Shown here one piece after another: positions 62,080 through 64,000 of a stretch of 64,000 nt of DNA. Source of the stretch: Pisaster brevispinus (Eukaryota; Echinodermata; Asteroidea; Forcipulatida; Asteriidae); assembly GCA_023634235.1 (NCBI GenBank), contig JAMKCF010000002.1:9509591-9573590 (forward strand), read 5' to 3'. Within the stretch, counting starts at the first letter, position 1. Each line of letters begins with the position of its first letter. Below the pieces are notes generated by a model. It had not been told where the DNA came from. It did not search any database and worked only from the letters and a program-made list of their open reading frames with translations. The position numbers and the translations under genes are program-made.

Positions 62080-62440
62080 AAACTGACCCCACAATTAGCG
62101 CTCCCCCGTCCAAATGCAACAGAAAAGGGAAGTGGCAATGCGCAGACAAAATGCAGCTGCGTGCTGATCTCTTCTTTGGCTGGGACCCCCGAAGAAAGCA
62201 GAAATGCCTCTGGGGAAACGAAAATCTTGTTTTTTCCTCTCTATTTTAGGGGGAGAAGAATACCGAATACAGATAGTTCATTGAATTGCGCTCATCAACG
62301 GTGAAAATTATGCAGGAGAGGATGAGGTGCTTTTTGAAAATTTATGAATGGGGCTGATTTGTCACGGACTGTAAATTTAATGTGTTTTGCATCTGCACCT
62401 GCTGATTAGAAGAGTCAAACAATACCTGATCATTTAGTTT
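62080..62440. other. Repeat-free block with abutting E-boxes
   Basis: CACAATTAGCGCTCCCCCG opens the block. Near its right end CATCTG (62390-62395) and CACCTG (62396-62401) are immediately adjacent E-boxes followed by CTGATTAG. No coding signal. Candidate enhancer. Confidence 0.3.
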
Positions 62441-62859
62441 TGCACGCTATAAGGCAATTCAATCTTGTTCCTCTAAATTATTTCAGGAAAAGTGAAATGA
62501 CACTGAAAGCCCCAACTATGGTGAATGAACATCTCTGTACTGTGGCAAAGGTAGGGCCTACATGTATAAGATTTTAATGGCAATGTGAACAACCTCTTTG
62601 AAAATATTCATGGTAAAATTACATGAACTTTGACAGTTTTTGTTTTAGAAAAGAAAGTAAAACAATGTTTTGGCTAGAACTTAACAAGCTTACATGTTTG
62701 TACAAATCAGACAAAAGGTTTTAAGATTTTACTTTTTCTTAACAGCAGAAGTACATGTACAGGTACATAGCATGAACCTGTCTACCTAGACCAGCTCAGC
62801 ATCCTGTAACAAGACAAGTGAGAATCACTCCACATTCCAAAAGAACCGAGACGTGCGGT

Positions 62860-63050
62860 TGAGAGTAAAAACACGGCACCCGCTGAGATGCACCTTGGCT
62901 AATTACGCCCGGTCCCCACGCAAATCAATCGGTTCAAATTGCCCAATCAGAACCCCTGTCGTCCAGCAGGTGCATTTGTTTGAAACATGATTTGGCACGC
63001 TGTCGGCATCCAGGGGTGTCACGCCAGTGCTCAAAACTGGTTCATGCTAG
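62860..63050. other. Repeat-free GC-richer block
   Basis: CACCCGCTGAGATGCACC, TGGCTAATTACGCCCGGTC, GCCCAATCAGAACCCC and CAGCAGGTGCATTTG lie close together, mixing homeodomain, CCAAT-like and E-box words. No coding signal. Confidence 0.25.
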
Positions 63051-63639
63051 TCTGTGTAGTAGTAAATCTTAGTAGCTCATGATTTTTGACTGATTCATGC
63101 GGACAGAATGATCTTACAAATTAGGTGTGCAGAGGCCAGAAAATTACAGTTACATATAGTCTCAAAATTGGCCAAAAACTTCATAAATTTTCAATATCAA
63201 GAGATATTTTTTCTGACTTTGAATGACCAAACATCTTTTTCTGTTTAGGACTATATTGCACAACTAATAACAAACTCATCATAAATATTTAAGGCAATCA
63301 CAACTGAGGAAAATAAAGTTCAAATAGAAACCAAATTTCAAGGAGGAGACGGCCTCCTGACTGAGTTTTCAACTCTGTACCCTAACAAGTAACACAACAG
63401 GCTACCAATTTACATTTCAGATCCTCAGATTTCACATTAAATCAAAGAGTGTTTTGGTATCCTTCGGAATACATCTAAACCACTATTCACAGAAGACAAG
63501 TTTCAAAAAGAAAATATTAACAATCAAATTATCAAGGATATTTTGGGGAATTAATTCCCCTGCTATCCATCAAACACATTCATAAATCACACTTAATAAA
63601 AAATGTGAGATTTATCCCTTCCTGTTAAAGAAAACTGAG

Positions 63640-63790
63640 CTAATTGCGGCCTCTGAACGTCAACACAGCAGCCATAACTGTACAATCATCCCCTTAATTA
63701 ACACAAGGATTGGCTTAGTTACGCCAGAACAGCTTGATAAACTCCGGAGCCAGCCGACAGACAAAGAAATCCAACTACCATTTTAGATGT
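63640..63790. other. Repeat-free GC-richer block
   Basis: GAGCTAATTGCGGCCTCTG and CCCCTTAATTAACACAAGG plus GGAGCCAGCCGACAG stand out from AT-rich flanks. Weak regulatory candidate. Confidence 0.2.
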
Positions 63791-64000
63791 TCACATCATA
63801 AAATATCTCAAGCTTATTGTTAGATTTGACACTTCGGACTATAAGGGCTCTCTTGCATCCTTGGCCTACACAAAAGAAAAACACAGCAGCTCAATCGGAA
63901 GCTTGTTAGCCTTTGGTTTGAATACACTCTATGGGATACAATGTGGACAACAACTACCCAGGCTAGATTTATGTAGATCTTGAATGCAGGTTGAAACAGT

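Larger units (their letters stand above)
48186..64000 (-). other. Eph intron(s) upstream of the ligand-binding exon (5' end outside window)
   Basis: Gene order runs right to left, so the signal-peptide exon and the short exon encoding the N-terminus of the mature protein should lie at higher coordinates. Neither was recognised here. The stretch is AT-rich with interspersed repeats and several compositionally distinct blocks. A short upstream exon of about 60-80 bases could be hidden in it, so part may be two introns rather than one. Confidence 0.65.

Noticed and set aside
1..64000. CRISPR arrays, bacterial operons, prophage or viral genes
   Set aside because: No regular spacer-repeat arrays, no dense coding, no operon structure and no viral protein signatures; the spliced Eph exon and SINEs show animal nuclear DNA.

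Overview
The window looks like non-coding DNA from one animal gene. Its only convincing protein-coding exon lies on the minus strand at 47525-48185 and encodes the ligand-binding domain and start of the Cys-rich region of an Eph receptor tyrosine kinase. The exon has a good acceptor (pyrimidine tract plus AG) and a good donor (GAG|GTAAGC). Everything else reads as intron: at least 47.5 kb downstream in gene order (positions 1-47524) and at least 15.8 kb upstream (48186-64000). No further Eph exon (signal peptide, rest of the Cys-rich region, FN3, kinase, SAM) was recognised, and no second gene.

The organism is a metazoan with AT-rich, very long introns, short palindromic DNA elements and tRNA-derived SINEs. 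The Eph domain is clearly homologous to vertebrate Eph receptors but diverged. A marine invertebrate deuterostome, most likely an echinoderm and perhaps a sea star, fits best. The species-level guess is inference.

Layout. 1-10 kb: a 180-bp palindromic element flanked by TTAA, a second MITE-like element, a LINE reverse-transcriptase remnant, microsatellites, an AT-rich homeodomain-type palindrome at 6.93 kb and a cluster of Grainyhead-like motifs at 7.8-8.1 kb. 10-25 kb: mostly unique intron with two SINE families, a 27-unit CT repeat and several CpG-containing, repeat-poor blocks. 25-34 kb: a 193-bp MITE with perfect 29-bp inverted ends beside an 11-bp-stem hairpin, a second SINE copy, a LINE 3' tail and an imperfect minisatellite abutting a MITE. 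34-47.5 kb: mostly unique intron with a degenerate array of about 22-24 bp period at 42.2-42.5 kb. 47.5-48.2 kb: the Eph exon. 48.2-64 kb: the upstream intron, with a SINE, MITE copies, a repeated pair at 57.0/59.1 kb and several compositionally distinct blocks that are candidate conserved regulatory elements.

No undescribed multi-gene system is visible. The points most worth following are the candidate cis-regulatory blocks in the Eph introns, the motif clusters, and the small non-autonomous element families whose copies can be aligned within the window. Most open frames of 60-174 codons have no recognisable domain, several are open on both strands, and I treat them as chance.
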